64,000 nucleotides of DNA. Source: Candidatus Poribacteria bacterium (GTDB taxonomy: Bacteria > Poribacteria > WGA-4E > WGA-3G). The position numbers were made by a program, and so were the translations under genes. A model generated the notes under the pieces. That model was not told the origin of the DNA. It searched no databases and saw nothing but the letters and a program-made list of their open reading frames with translations. Position 1 is the stretch's first letter; every line of letters starts with the position of its first letter. Below are positions 1-8,339 of this stretch, one piece after another. The DNA is taken from assembly GCA_022821965.1 (NCBI GenBank), contig JAJECN010000022.1, positions 248,001 to 312,000 on the forward strand, in the 5' to 3' direction.

Positions 1-219
1 CTTGGCACGCGTGAACCCGGACTCTACCATAGCGAACCCTGCCTGCATAAAGAAAACAAGAAATGCAGCAACAAGTACCCACAATGTGTCTCCCATATAT
101 TTGGAAGTTTCAACCTTTTCGAGCTTGCCATCGGTATCTACCAATCCATTTAGCGCGAAAGCATTCAAACTCAGCAAGCAGGTGATCACAAAAACTGTTA
201 TGATAACCTTTCTTTTCAT
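1..219 (-). CDS. amt: Ammonium transporter Amt, N-terminal part (cut by window edge)
   Basis: The minus-strand frame from the ATG at 219 runs off the left edge after 73 codons. It begins with a hydrophobic signal-like segment (residues 1-22). After a short polar stretch comes a second membrane segment with LWVLVAAFLVFFMQ followed by AGFAMVESGF, the characteristic first conserved block of Amt/MEP/Rh channels. These proteins are inner-membrane trimers that admit ammonia/ammonium. A good Shine-Dalgarno, AAGGAGA, sits about 8 bases before the ATG. Only the first of about eleven expected helices is visible, so pore residues cannot be checked. No GlnK/PII gene is visible, though one could lie beyond the edge. 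The next gene on the same strand is a barrel-like outer-membrane protein. Confidence 0.88.
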   Translation of the reverse strand, partial: MKRKVIITVFVITCLLSLNAFALNGLVDTDGKLEKVETSKYMGDTLWVLVAAFLVFFMQAGFAMVESGFTRAK

Positions 220-394
220 TTGGAACATCTCCTTTGTGTCAATTCACCACTAAAAACTGTCGTGTCGCGAACGGCGAAGGCGGACGATTCTGCGTGGGAT
301 CTGCCTACAATACGCCGTTGGGGGGAGGGTGTTTATCGCGAACCATAAGCTCCTTGCGATAATTCCAGTTCGCGAAAACACAGATACACTTCCG

Positions 395-1114
395 TTACCA
401 TGTGCGGACGAAAGTCATTCTTCCAGTAATTCCTGTATGATCGTCATCCTTTTGGGTTTCAAATCCGACAAAGACACCGAGCGTATTATTTTCCCCATAG
501 CCGACATTAGCACGGAGACCGGGAGCTAAACTGCTGAGACCACCTTCATCTCCTAAACCGAGGGTTACTTCCACTTGTGGACCAACAGAGAGCGTATCAT
601 TGAGAGACAGGAGCACAAAATTTCGGGTGTAGATGGAGTCGTCCCCGTAATCAAAAGGCGAATTGAAAAATCCTTGTATCCAGGACTCAAAATAGATAGA
701 ACCAGCAGTGAGATAGGTAAAAAGCTGCGGCGCAATCAAGGAAGAAGGACCATTTGGGTCGGCGTAATCAAATCCAATACCTACCATGGGGAGAAAACTG
801 AGAGAGAGTGAATCGCTATCAACAACCGGAATGCCGAGTCCGATATCCAACTCACCGAACGTCCCAACGACGTAAATGTCGGTATCTAATGAGAGACCAC
901 CGAGGAAACTCGGAGAATGGCTGGCACCGACCCAGATCTGCGTTCCTAAACTATCCGTATCGGTCCGGAACCAACCGGAAGCACCTGATGACTCTTCCTC
1001 TGCCATCTCTTCACCTGCTTCATGAGCGTCCGCGTAGACCATGGGGACACTACCAACTGCAAAAATACAAACCAACACTAACAATCGAACCAACCAAAAC
1101 TTATGCGTTTTCAT
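395..1114 (-). CDS. Secreted beta-barrel-like outer-membrane protein (paralogue of 3011-3763)
   Basis: This is a 239-residue protein read from the ATG at 1114, which has AGAGGT upstream. An upstream in-frame extension to 1303 lacks a signal peptide at its start and was not used. Residues 1-27 form a signal peptide ending near VYADAHE. An acidic stretch rich in Glu follows, then about 200 residues of alternating polar/hydrophobic strands with many Gly, Asp and aromatic residues. The last residue is Trp (FVRTW), as is usual for BAM-inserted barrels. The C-terminal part contains VGYGENNTLGVFVGFET, nearly the same as in the protein at 3011-3763. I do not recognise a named family. The amt gene lies downstream on the same strand, about 175 bp away, so a link to nitrogen uptake is possible but only inferred. 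Confidence 0.72.
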   Translation of the reverse strand: MKTHKFWLVRLLVLVCIFAVGSVPMVYADAHEAGEEMAEEESSGASGWFRTDTDSLGTQIWVGASHSPSFLGGLSLDTDIYVVGTFGELDIGLGIPVVDSDSLSLSFLPMVGIGFDYADPNGPSSLIAPQLFTYLTAGSIYFESWIQGFFNSPFDYGDDSIYTRNFVLLSLNDTLSVGPQVEVTLGLGDEGGLSSLAPGLRANVGYGENNTLGVFVGFETQKDDDHTGITGRMTFVRTW

Positions 1115-1288
1115 TATTTTACCTCTTGGAGTTTTACTCCGATTTTTCTGTTTTAAAATCAGATGTGGGGTCATTCCCCTGCTAATATGCGCGTCCAAAA
1201 CGCGCCTACATAGCCATAATACATTTAAGCAATCTACAATCACGGTGCGATCGTGCCAATCTGTGGCTTTTACGGAGAAAGAGAGCAC

Positions 1289-1317
1289 TTGACTTTGGCA
1301 CAAACCTGTGATATAGT
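1289..1317 (+). promoter_or_regulatory. Candidate sigma-70 promoter
   Basis: TTGACT (1289-1294) and TATAGT (1312-1317) are separated by exactly 17 bases, with TGA just before the -10 hexamer (extended -10). It points toward the glycosyltransferase gene that starts at 1547, with a long leader of about 220 bases. The 432-base gap 1115-1546 otherwise holds the repeats listed next. Confidence 0.45.
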
Positions 1318-1396
1318 GATGCCTACAAACGGCAGACTTTCACCAGTGCCTACTACGCACCTATTTTCATTTAAAGCAAAACGCGTGCCAATTAAT

Positions 1397-1543
1397 AGTT
1401 ATCAGTTGTCAGTGCGCCCTCTTCGCTCACTTTTTAGTTGTTAGTAATGTAAACACCACAAGCATTTAACCGATAATGGATAACTCTTGCTGTGAGGCAA
1501 ACTCTTAAAACTGATAACTCTTACTGCGAGGCAAACTCTTAAA
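1397..1543. repeat. Inverted and direct repeats upstream of the glycosyltransferase
   Basis: AGTTATCAGTT (1397-1407) is matched by its exact complement AACTGATAACT at 1509-1519. Overlapping this are two direct copies of a 31-base unit, 1479-1509 and 1513-1543, which differ at two positions and share the core GAGGCAAACTCTTAAA. The second copy ends 3 bases before the ATG at 1547. TCAGTTGTCAGT-type sequence recurs near 19417 and 54305, so this is probably a dispersed intergenic repeat. Confidence 0.6.
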
Positions 1544-1546
1544 GAA

Positions 1547-2953
1547 ATGCTGAAATTTTCAACAAAACATTGCTCAAAAAAGATGCAAATCGCGCTTTTG
1601 AGTGTTGTCGTGCTGTTCGGGGCAGCACTCCGATTTTGGAACTTAGGGCAGTGGAGTTTTTGGATTGATGAGGTCTTCACGGTTCGGGATGCACAAAGCC
1701 TCTCATTCGAGAGTTGGCGGAACATCCCGAACCCGATCCCGTATCTTGCAGTGAAGTTGTCAATCTTGCTTGCTGGCAGTAGTGAATGGGGAAGTCGGTT
1801 GATCCCCTGTCTCATCGGTATTATTTCAATCCCAGCAGTCTTTGGATTAGGTAGAACACTTTTCAATTGGCAGATTGGACTTCTCGGTGGAACATTTGCG
1901 GCATGCTCAAGTTGGCATCTGTTTTGGGCACAGAACGCTCGTTATCCTGTCTTTACCTTTCTCTTTGCTATCCTGACAGCGTGGTTTTTCTACACATCTC
2001 TTGAACGGGATTCAACGCTTTTGACGATAGGCGCGCTCGTTTCCTGTTTCTGTTTAATTCTTTCGCATACCCTTTCTGTAGTGATTGTTCCGGCTTTAGC
2101 GGCGTATGCTGTGATCTGTTTGTTAGAAACCTCTAACAGCAAGCGGTGGCTGAATTTGCTTGTTTTCTTCATCCCGTTTGCGATTCCGGTGTTGGCACTC
2201 GCGCTCCCTGATGTTCGCGGTTATCTCTTCTCCGGTTGGGGACGCAACGAATGGCAGCGGAGTCCTCTCTATATTGTGCTAACGCTTGTCCAAGGTGTGG
2301 GTATCCCGGTAGCCGTTTCCGCTTTTTTCGGATTTGTCGCGACACCCCTCAACAAGTCCACACGCTTTTTACTCTGTTATGCCGGTGTCCCGTTGGTCCT
2401 TTTCCTCGTTGCATCGCAGCTTCAGAATGTCGCCGGCTATTACCTATTCTGGACGACACCCGCCTATTTTATTCTCGCTGGTGTTGTATGTGAACGGGTC
2501 TGGAAAGCAATAGAGACGAACCAAGGGAGCGTGCTCAGCATACTCGTGCCGTGTGTCCTTCTGGTGACGCTTCTATCGCAAGACTATCTCTATTTTAAAA
2601 TTGAGAATGGCGGGAGACCGAAATGGCGGGAGGCATTTAAATTCATCCAAACAGAGAAACAATCTACCGATAAAATGGTACTTTCGGAGCCTGAGATGGG
2701 TAGGTATTATCTTCCAGAATTGACCCCAATCTACATTGGCGGACTATTAGACAACTCGGAAGCGTTTGAAAGGGAGTGGGAAACTTCGGGCAGAGAGCGG
2801 TTATGGTTTCTTGTGGACGTGGCGAGTTTTAATGTTTTCGATGCAAATGAAAATGTCCGCAATTGGATTCGCCAACGCGGACATCTCATAGAAACGTTTC
2901 CTGCCTTCTCACGTGCCAAAGACAGGACGATTCACGTTTATCTGTTGGAGTAA
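1547..2953 (+). CDS. Membrane glycosyltransferase, ArnT/PMT-like (GT39 type)
   Basis: This 468-residue protein has about ten hydrophobic segments in its first 350 residues and a soluble C-terminal part of about 110 residues. Near the N-terminus, FWNLGQWSFWIDEVFTVRDA carries the acidic Asp-Glu pair typical of the first periplasmic loop of GT-C enzymes such as ArnT and protein mannosyltransferases. These take a sugar from a polyprenyl-phosphate donor on the outer side of the inner membrane. The acceptor cannot be read from the sequence. The ATG at 1547 has only weak ribosome-binding sequence; Met13 (1583) is a possible alternative start. The gene stands alone, in opposite orientation to both neighbours, which are the two barrel-like paralogues. 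Confidence 0.75.
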   Translation: MLKFSTKHCSKKMQIALLSVVVLFGAALRFWNLGQWSFWIDEVFTVRDAQSLSFESWRNIPNPIPYLAVKLSILLAGSSEWGSRLIPCLIGIISIPAVFGLGRTLFNWQIGLLGGTFAACSSWHLFWAQNARYPVFTFLFAILTAWFFYTSLERDSTLLTIGALVSCFCLILSHTLSVVIVPALAAYAVICLLETSNSKRWLNLLVFFIPFAIPVLALALPDVRGYLFSGWGRNEWQRSPLYIVLTLVQGVGIPVAVSAFFGFVATPLNKSTRFLLCYAGVPLVLFLVASQLQNVAGYYLFWTTPAYFILAGVVCERVWKAIETNQGSVLSILVPCVLLVTLLSQDYLYFKIENGGRPKWREAFKFIQTEKQSTDKMVLSEPEMGRYYLPELTPIYIGGLLDNSEAFEREWETSGRERLWFLVDVASFNVFDANENVRNWIRQRGHLIETFPAFSRAKDRTIHVYLLE

Positions 2954-2971
2954 GAAGCGGGAGCAGTGTGC

Positions 2972-2995
2972 AGGCGCGGTCTTTTAACCACGCCT
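2972..2995. terminator. Hairpin between convergent genes
   Basis: AGGCGCGGT (2972-2980) pairs with ACCACGCCT (2987-2995) with one mismatch and a six-base loop. It lies between the ends of the glycosyltransferase and the convergent barrel gene, and is likely a two-way terminator. Confidence 0.45.
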
Positions 2996-3010
2996 TTATC
3001 TAAATTTGCG

Positions 3011-3763
3011 CTACCATCTACGCGTAAAATTCATTCTACCGGTCAGTCCGGTTTCACCTTCATCTTTTTTCGTTTCATACCCAACATATATGCCGAGTGT
3101 GTTATTTTCGCCATACCCGAGGTTCAAACGTCCACCGAAATTCATAGCCCACAGTCCACCACCCTCACCAAGACCAAGCACCGTTTCAAACTGTGGACCA
3201 ACTGCGACAATGTCGTTTAAGGCGTAAGTAAGGTAAGTCCGGTTGTAGAGTTCATCAAGGCTTTCACTATCAAATATGGTTTTGACCGTGCTAATTGTCC
3301 AATGGAAACCGAAGATTTTACCGGCGGGTAGGATAGCAAAGATTTGGGGGTATAAGGCATAAGGTCCGTCTGGACTGGTATAATTGAACCCAACGCCGAG
3401 CATCGGTGTTAGCAGCAGTGCCATGCTATCATTTGCGATAACAGGGAACGAAATGCCCATATCAAACTCGCCCAAATGATCGTTCACATAGATATTAGAA
3501 TCAAATGAAATGCCACCGCTGAGTGGATGACTTGCACCAACTAAAAAATAGGTGCCTAAACTATCGACATCAATCTGAAACCATCCGGTAATCTTTGGTT
3601 TTTCTTCCATCGGTTTCTCTTCTGCCTCTTCACCCTCCATTTCATGAGCATCGGCGAAGGCAGTAGAAAAACTAACAAGAGACATCATACAAATCATTAA
3701 GATAACAGCTAATTTAAAGAGGTTGTTGAAAATCTGTACAGGACATGCGAGAAGGTTATTCAT
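3011..3763 (-). CDS. Secreted beta-barrel-like outer-membrane protein (paralogue of 395-1114)
   Basis: This 250-residue protein starts at the ATG at 3763, with AAGGAG seven bases upstream. A signal peptide of about 38 residues ends near STAFADAHE. It is followed by an acidic Glu/Lys-rich linker and a strand-rich body ending in Trp (NFTRRW). It matches the protein at 395-1114 along its length: GWFxxDxDSLGT near the start, GASHxxSxG and the final LGYGENNTLG-FET-TGLTGRM block are shared. The two look like a diverged duplication interrupted by the glycosyltransferase gene on the other strand. The family is not recognised. The likely role is an outer-membrane channel or barrel, inferred from the signal peptide, strand pattern and C-terminal aromatic. 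Confidence 0.72.
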   Translation of the reverse strand: MNNLLACPVQIFNNLFKLAVILMICMMSLVSFSTAFADAHEMEGEEAEEKPMEEKPKITGWFQIDVDSLGTYFLVGASHPLSGGISFDSNIYVNDHLGEFDMGISFPVIANDSMALLLTPMLGVGFNYTSPDGPYALYPQIFAILPAGKIFGFHWTISTVKTIFDSESLDELYNRTYLTYALNDIVAVGPQFETVLGLGEGGGLWAMNFGGRLNLGYGENNTLGIYVGYETKKDEGETGLTGRMNFTRRW

Positions 3764-3854
3764 GCGAATCTCCTTTTTAATGGTTGTTAGTTGTCGGTTA
3801 AGAGATGGGTTGTTAAACCAGCGTTCGCTTTAGTTGACGGCTGACAATTATTTT

Positions 3855-4544
3855 TTAATCAGCTTGCTCAATTTGTTCCATAAGGCGTTTCAGTTTACTC
3901 GGATCTTTGATGCCCTTTGATGCCTCAACACCAGAACAGAGATCGATACCGTGCGGACGGATTGTTTCAATCGCAGCTTTGACATTTTCGGGACGGATGC
4001 CGCCCGCAAAGAATACAGGTAGCGGACTGTCTGTGATAAGCTCGGCGGCAACATTCCAATCGCAGGTTTTTCCTGTACCACCGTATCTCGGTTTCTCAAG
4101 ACTCATATCAACACTATCAAACAGCAGGAAATCCGCACCGGCATCCCGGTAGGCTCGCATCTCTGTCCGAACAGCAGACATATCAACATTCTCTGGTTTA
4201 CCTGCAGGCAGATAGACCGACTTCCAGAGTTGACATGAGACAGTGCTCTTAAGTTCTTCAACCTGTTGTGGGGATTCTTGCCCAAGAAGTTGCACAGCAA
4301 ACGGCTGAGTTTGCGATACCACTTCTTCTATGTCGGATGTCGTGCGATTGTATAGTAAAAGGACAGTTGGGATAGGGCTTGCGCTTGCGATTTCGACGGC
4401 TTGGACAGTGGAGCGTGTCCGTTCAGATACGGCAACATCTACTAACACCCCGACGTAATCCGCGCCTGCATCAGCGGCAAGTCGAGCATCATGGATAGAG
4501 GTAATGCCACAGATTTTGACACTACAGCGCGATTCTTTGGACAT
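3855..4544 (-). CDS. trpF: Phosphoribosylanthranilate isomerase
   Basis: This 229-residue enzyme matches the normal length of the family. It opens with VKICGIT (Lys10, with Cys12 as the expected general base). Later come the LLFDSVD block, carrying the likely catalytic Asp, the phosphate-binding FAGGIRPENV and the closing GIDLCSGVEASKGIKD motif. It carries out the Amadori rearrangement of phosphoribosylanthranilate in tryptophan synthesis, in the cytoplasm. No other trp gene is in the window. It is the last gene of a minus-strand run from 8891. Its leader carries CGCAAGGTAAAATTAAAAA just before the ATG, a variant of the leader seen before three other genes in the window. Confidence 0.93.
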   Translation of the reverse strand: MSKESRCSVKICGITSIHDARLAADAGADYVGVLVDVAVSERTRSTVQAVEIASASPIPTVLLLYNRTTSDIEEVVSQTQPFAVQLLGQESPQQVEELKSTVSCQLWKSVYLPAGKPENVDMSAVRTEMRAYRDAGADFLLFDSVDMSLEKPRYGGTGKTCDWNVAAELITDSPLPVFFAGGIRPENVKAAIETIRPHGIDLCSGVEASKGIKDPSKLKRLMEQIEQAD

Positions 4545-4549
4545 TTTTT

Positions 4550-4563
4550 AATTTTACCTTGCG
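4550..4563 (-). promoter_or_regulatory. Repeated ribosome-binding leader, variant copy
   Basis: Read on the minus strand this is CGCAAGGTAAAATT, then A-rich sequence and the trpF ATG. It resembles the longer leader found before the genes at 37879, 49860 and 52597. Confidence 0.5.
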
Positions 4564-4592
4564 TAGGATAAGGTCCGGATTACAAATCCTTC

Positions 4593-4952
4593 CTACTCTT
4601 CAAAGATGGTTTGTCGGTCGGCATCTGAATAACAAATAATCATCGTTACGGGTTGCCAGCCGGTGTTGACGGCGTTATGTTTGACATTGCGCGGAATACG
4701 CAACATCATTCCGGGTCTGAGTGGGATGACTTCATCCCCCAATTTGTGGTCACACTCACCGGAGAGGACATAGATAAGTTCTTCACAGTTCGGGTGGTAG
4801 TGGGTAGGATTGCCCTCACCGGCGTTAATGTAGACGACTCCGAATGTCATCTCAGCCTCTGGGTCAATCTGATCGTTACAGAGCCATTTAATCGCGCCCC
4901 ACGGAAATTCAAGGGCACCGGCATCGTTACTATTGGTTAAGGTTACTTCCAT
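4593..4952 (-). CDS. Single-domain cupin
   Basis: This is a 119-residue small beta-barrel protein. The first cupin motif is complete: GNPTHYHPNCEELIYVLSGE holds the His-x-His metal pair, the Glu three residues later and the closing Gly. The second motif has PRNVKHNAVNTG with the third His. The start is the ATG at 4952, with AAGGA seven bases upstream; an in-frame TTG at 4982 abuts the stop of the previous gene and has no supporting ribosome site. Stand-alone cupins bind a metal and act as isomerases, dioxygenases or small-molecule sensors, and the substrate cannot be read here. It follows the metallophosphoesterase by 30 bases and is probably co-transcribed with it and with trpF. Confidence 0.82.
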   Translation of the reverse strand: MEVTLTNSNDAGALEFPWGAIKWLCNDQIDPEAEMTFGVVYINAGEGNPTHYHPNCEELIYVLSGECDHKLGDEVIPLRPGMMLRIPRNVKHNAVNTGWQPVTMIICYSDADRQTIFEE

Positions 4953-4982
4953 AATTGTTTCCTTTCTATTTTCCGAATTCAA

Positions 4983-5819
4983 TCATACGTTGAAACAAGC
5001 CAAACATTGGGCTGCATAAGTCTGCAATTCCATAGCAGGTTTTTCGTATAGATAACCGACAGGAGCAGAGATCGCCCGGACACTGCGAATTTGCATATCA
5101 AGTGCCCGATGCGTATGTCCGAAGAGTGCATGCGTGACAAGTGGTTCCTGCAAGCATTGTTCTCCGAGACGTTTACTACCCATAAACGCACGAAAGAAAT
5201 CCCACGGTAATTCGCCGCGGTATCGGATACACTCTCGAAACGGGACGTGATGTGTGACGACAATGATACGCGATACATCGTCCCGAATAGTAGCGATTTG
5301 CGTCTCAAGCTCCGCTTCAAAACGCCGAGCAACAGCGCGATCCGTGTCCGCCCATTTGGCGTATCGCTTATCGTTCCAAACCGCTCCCATCAACTCTTTT
5401 TCGGCATACTGCGCATCGGAAAAATCATAATCCTCCGGTGCGAAACTATAATCGTACCAACCGATTGTCCCGCAGAAACCGATCTTCTCCTTGACTAACG
5501 GGACATCCATAAGTGGATGAAAATCGCACTCACGGCAGAGTTCTGAAATGATACTGCATTTCTGTTCGCTTGTGACATCGGGGGTCTCAATCGCCCAGAT
5601 GTCGTGGTTACCAGGGACGAATAATTTCTCACACGCCAGATCTGCGAGTTGAAAGGCATTGAGCGTCTCAGAAAGTTGGACTAAGTGCCGTGCGAGATCG
5701 CCTGCGATCACTAAAACATCAAGTTTTGCTGCCTTCACAGCCTCGATGAGATGTGGCACGAGCTGCTTGTTCAAGGGCGTAACATCTGTGTGCAGGTCTG
5801 AAATGAGTCCAACTTTCAT
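4983..5819 (-). CDS. Calcineurin-like metallophosphoesterase
   Basis: This 278-residue protein has the full set of metallophosphoesterase motifs: ISDLHTD at residues 6-12, AGDLARH near 40, GNHDIW near 71, VTHHVPF near 188 and GHTHRAL near 233. These place Asp, Asn and His ligands around a two-metal centre that hydrolyses phosphodiesters or phosphomonoesters. There is no signal peptide, so it is cytoplasmic. The start is 8 bases after the stop of the HEAT/PDZ gene and has only a weak ribosome site, suggesting translational coupling. The substrate is unknown. Confidence 0.85.
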   Translation of the reverse strand: MKVGLISDLHTDVTPLNKQLVPHLIEAVKAAKLDVLVIAGDLARHLVQLSETLNAFQLADLACEKLFVPGNHDIWAIETPDVTSEQKCSIISELCRECDFHPLMDVPLVKEKIGFCGTIGWYDYSFAPEDYDFSDAQYAEKELMGAVWNDKRYAKWADTDRAVARRFEAELETQIATIRDDVSRIIVVTHHVPFRECIRYRGELPWDFFRAFMGSKRLGEQCLQEPLVTHALFGHTHRALDMQIRSVRAISAPVGYLYEKPAMELQTYAAQCLACFNV

Positions 5820-5827
5820 TCAACTAC

Positions 5828-7273
5828 TTACATCGATCCGTTGTCCAAGCTTTTGAAAACCTCGTCTAAAAAGATGCGTATCCCGCTGTCATCATCCTGC
5901 TGATACTGTTGGCGTTGACGTTCCAATGCTTGGATCGAAGGCGCATCGCCAATTTTGGCAATCGCATCAACAAGCGTGAGTTGAATAGCGGGTTCACTGT
6001 TACCTTCCAGTGCATTAATCAACCGATCTCGCGCCTTCGCTCCGCCGATGCCGCCGAGTGCTGAAGCAGCGATATCCTTCGTGCTTGCATTCCCCTTTTC
6101 AAATGCGGCGATGAGCGCGTCAACAGCGGGCTGCCCAATCTGACTGAGTGCCAACCCCGCTTGGAAGCGAATACCGGGTATTTCTGCTGGATTTTCAAGA
6201 ACAGCGATGAGGACATCAATAGCAGAAACAGGCTTAAGAATTCCGAGTATTGAGAGGCATGCGCGTCGAATTTCCTGTTCCGGTTCCACCGAAATCTGGA
6301 TATACTCCTGGGCAAGTTCAGCGAGTTGTCCCTCGTTAATCTTCTGATAGAGCCTTTCGGATCTGTGTCTGAATTGCGTCCCGAAGGGGGCTTTGAGCGT
6401 AGCAGTATTCTCGATTCTGTCTACAGTAAGCAAACCAAGAATCGCGGCGGACTCCAACTGCTGCGGTTGAAGGCTATCGGTTGGAAGCTGATCCACATTG
6501 GCACTCTGGAACTGCTGGAACAGCTCGTTTAGGACGCTCAATTCCACAAGGCGCTGAAGGCTACTAATTGACGCTTTTCGGAGTGAGAACTCCGGGCTAC
6601 TCTTGAAGAGATCCACGAGTGGCTCAATTGCCCGGATATCGCCTAAATCGCCAAGTGCGGTCACAGCGGCAATTTTCACGCCTATCAATTCAGAGGTTCG
6701 GAAGGTAACCTGCTTTTCAGAGAGTTTTCCGAGTATCTTCTTGTAGTCATCAATGCTGTAAATTTTGCGCTCATCAACAATCTTCTCAACAATGTCCCCT
6801 ACCTGAATATCAGTATTTGCTGCGGGGGTGCCGTGCTGAATCTGTTTGACGCGCACGGTGCCGTTTCCTTCAACACTCAGTCCGACCTTATCGCCCTGTC
6901 TTCGGAGAGCGATACGGAGCGGGGGCTTGTCTTTCAAATAAAGAAGAAAGTTATTATCCTCATCAAGTGCCTTCTTCATCGCGCTTTTAAAGTCCCCGGC
7001 ACTTCGGACAGGATACTCAGCAATGACATAAGAGATGAGTTCGCCTGTCTCAAGTTGCGCTTTATGTGCCGGTCCATTGGGTGTGGTATTTAAAACGACA
7101 ACACCGCTTGTCGACCATCGGTTTTTGAGGTCGCTGTCCAATTGTTGTACCTGCATCTTCAGGCGGTCATCGTGATACTGATTGTCACATCCGAGACCGA
7201 GTATCAGTACAAAAAGCAGCACAATAGAGACGTAACAGTGAGGTCTGCTAAACCGCGTTATTTTTTTTATCAT
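5828..7273 (-). CDS. Membrane-anchored protein with two PDZ-like domains and HEAT repeats
   Basis: This is 481 residues from the ATG at 7273 (AAAGGA upstream); a longer frame to 7348 overlaps the previous gene and has no signal sequence at its start. Residues 10-32 form a hydrophobic export signal ending in a Cys (GLGC), a weak lipobox. Two PDZ-like segments follow: one around GPAHKAQLETGELI and one around GTPAANTDIQVGDIV. The second half is a series of HEAT/PBS-lyase-like helical repeats, such as IRAIEPLVDLF and GIRFQAGLALSQIGQPAVDALI. Such proteins are usually envelope scaffolds. The preceding gene is another HEAT lipoprotein, so the two may form one periplasmic complex. The pairing of PDZ and HEAT modules without a protease domain is unusual. 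Confidence 0.78.
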   Translation of the reverse strand: MIKKITRFSRPHCYVSIVLLFVLILGLGCDNQYHDDRLKMQVQQLDSDLKNRWSTSGVVVLNTTPNGPAHKAQLETGELISYVIAEYPVRSAGDFKSAMKKALDEDNNFLLYLKDKPPLRIALRRQGDKVGLSVEGNGTVRVKQIQHGTPAANTDIQVGDIVEKIVDERKIYSIDDYKKILGKLSEKQVTFRTSELIGVKIAAVTALGDLGDIRAIEPLVDLFKSSPEFSLRKASISSLQRLVELSVLNELFQQFQSANVDQLPTDSLQPQQLESAAILGLLTVDRIENTATLKAPFGTQFRHRSERLYQKINEGQLAELAQEYIQISVEPEQEIRRACLSILGILKPVSAIDVLIAVLENPAEIPGIRFQAGLALSQIGQPAVDALIAAFEKGNASTKDIAASALGGIGGAKARDRLINALEGNSEPAIQLTLVDAIAKIGDAPSIQALERQRQQYQQDDDSGIRIFLDEVFKSLDNGSM

Positions 7274-7344
7274 ACAGAATCCTTTCCATCTAACAACATG
7301 TTTCGGCTTGTAAGCAGCGCGAACGGATCGTCGTTCAATTAAGT

Positions 7345-8229
7345 TCAATTAAGAGGAATGACGACCTCTCGACTGCTCTGTTCCTTCAAAGCATCTAAGA
7401 GGGGTTCCACAACTTTTTCGTCCCCGAGTATAGCCAAAGCGCGGATAGCATCAACGCGCAGCGATGAACCCTTGTTCTGTACAATCTTGACTAACTCAGG
7501 AACAGCAGCACCCCCAATTTTTCCGAGTGCTTCCACAGCGAGTTGCCGAACCTCAGGTTCTTCCCGGTCACGCTTCCATTTCGCAGAACCGGACTCAATC
7601 AGTGCAGCGAGTGCTGGAATAGCCTCTTCGCTTCCAGCTTCTCCGAGCGCCTTGACAACATTCAAACGAGTTTCCATTCTCCCATGATCCAAAAGTTTTA
7701 CTAAAATAGGAACAACTGTTCCCGGGTCATCCTTACCGAGGTGCCCCAAAACCCAATGTGCATTATGCCTATCACGATTGTCTTTGGACTTAAGTGCCTT
7801 TTGGAGTTGGTTGAGGAGCCGTTTCCGATCGCCTTTGTTATAGATCTGTTTTAGCGCGTCAAGCGCAGCATTTTGGACATCCAGATCGTCATCGCGGAGT
7901 GTCTCAAAAACGAGTCTTTCAAGATATTTACCCTGTTCCGCTTGATATGCAAGGAACATTTGCTCGCCTCGCGCAGCAATTGATGCTTCCTGCCAATCCG
8001 TGGTGTCAGGTTCATAGAATTCCTGAGAGTTGTAAAACCCGAGCAGATAGTGTGCCTCGGCATTATCAGTCGGCTGCTGGAGTGCAAGTTTAAATTCTCG
8101 GACAGCGCGTTCCTCTTTGCGTCGCTTATCCGATTTAATTAATTCTTTTCCCTTCGCGAGGTTCTCGTTCTGGGTGCCGCACCCCACAACAAAGAGGACA
8201 AGTGTAAGAACAAGCCAGATTTTTTTCAT
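7345..8229 (-). CDS. HEAT-repeat lipoprotein
   Basis: This is 294 residues from the ATG at 8229, with AGGAGA eight bases upstream; a longer frame from 8301 was rejected. The N-terminus is a clear lipoprotein signal, LVLTLVLFVVGCGTQ, with Cys near residue 17. A TPR-like segment (VREFKLALQQPTDNAEAHYLLGF) comes next. At least four HEAT units follow, including HNAHWVLGHLGKDDP, TRLNVVKALGEAGSEEAIPAL, VRQLAVEALGKIGGAAVPEL and LRVDAIRALAILGDEKVVEPL. It is likely anchored to an envelope membrane and binds partners rather than acting as an enzyme. It lies 72 bases before the start of the PDZ/HEAT gene. Confidence 0.8.
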   Translation of the reverse strand: MKKIWLVLTLVLFVVGCGTQNENLAKGKELIKSDKRRKEERAVREFKLALQQPTDNAEAHYLLGFYNSQEFYEPDTTDWQEASIAARGEQMFLAYQAEQGKYLERLVFETLRDDDLDVQNAALDALKQIYNKGDRKRLLNQLQKALKSKDNRDRHNAHWVLGHLGKDDPGTVVPILVKLLDHGRMETRLNVVKALGEAGSEEAIPALAALIESGSAKWKRDREEPEVRQLAVEALGKIGGAAVPELVKIVQNKGSSLRVDAIRALAILGDEKVVEPLLDALKEQSSREVVIPLN

Positions 8230-8339
8230 AATCCATTCTCCTACGCGTTCATGTGTGGTGGGAACGAACCGCTCCACAGAAGCATTGTTGGGACGGTTCA
8301 CTCCGATACCAAATTAGATTGAACAGGACCTACGTGCCG

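Noticed and set aside
1115-1303. N-terminal extension of the first barrel-like protein
   Set aside because: The added 63 residues have no signal peptide and the true signal with a ribosome site begins at 1114.
3907-4152. Plus-strand open frame inside trpF
   Set aside because: Lies antisense to a well-supported trpF and resembles no protein.
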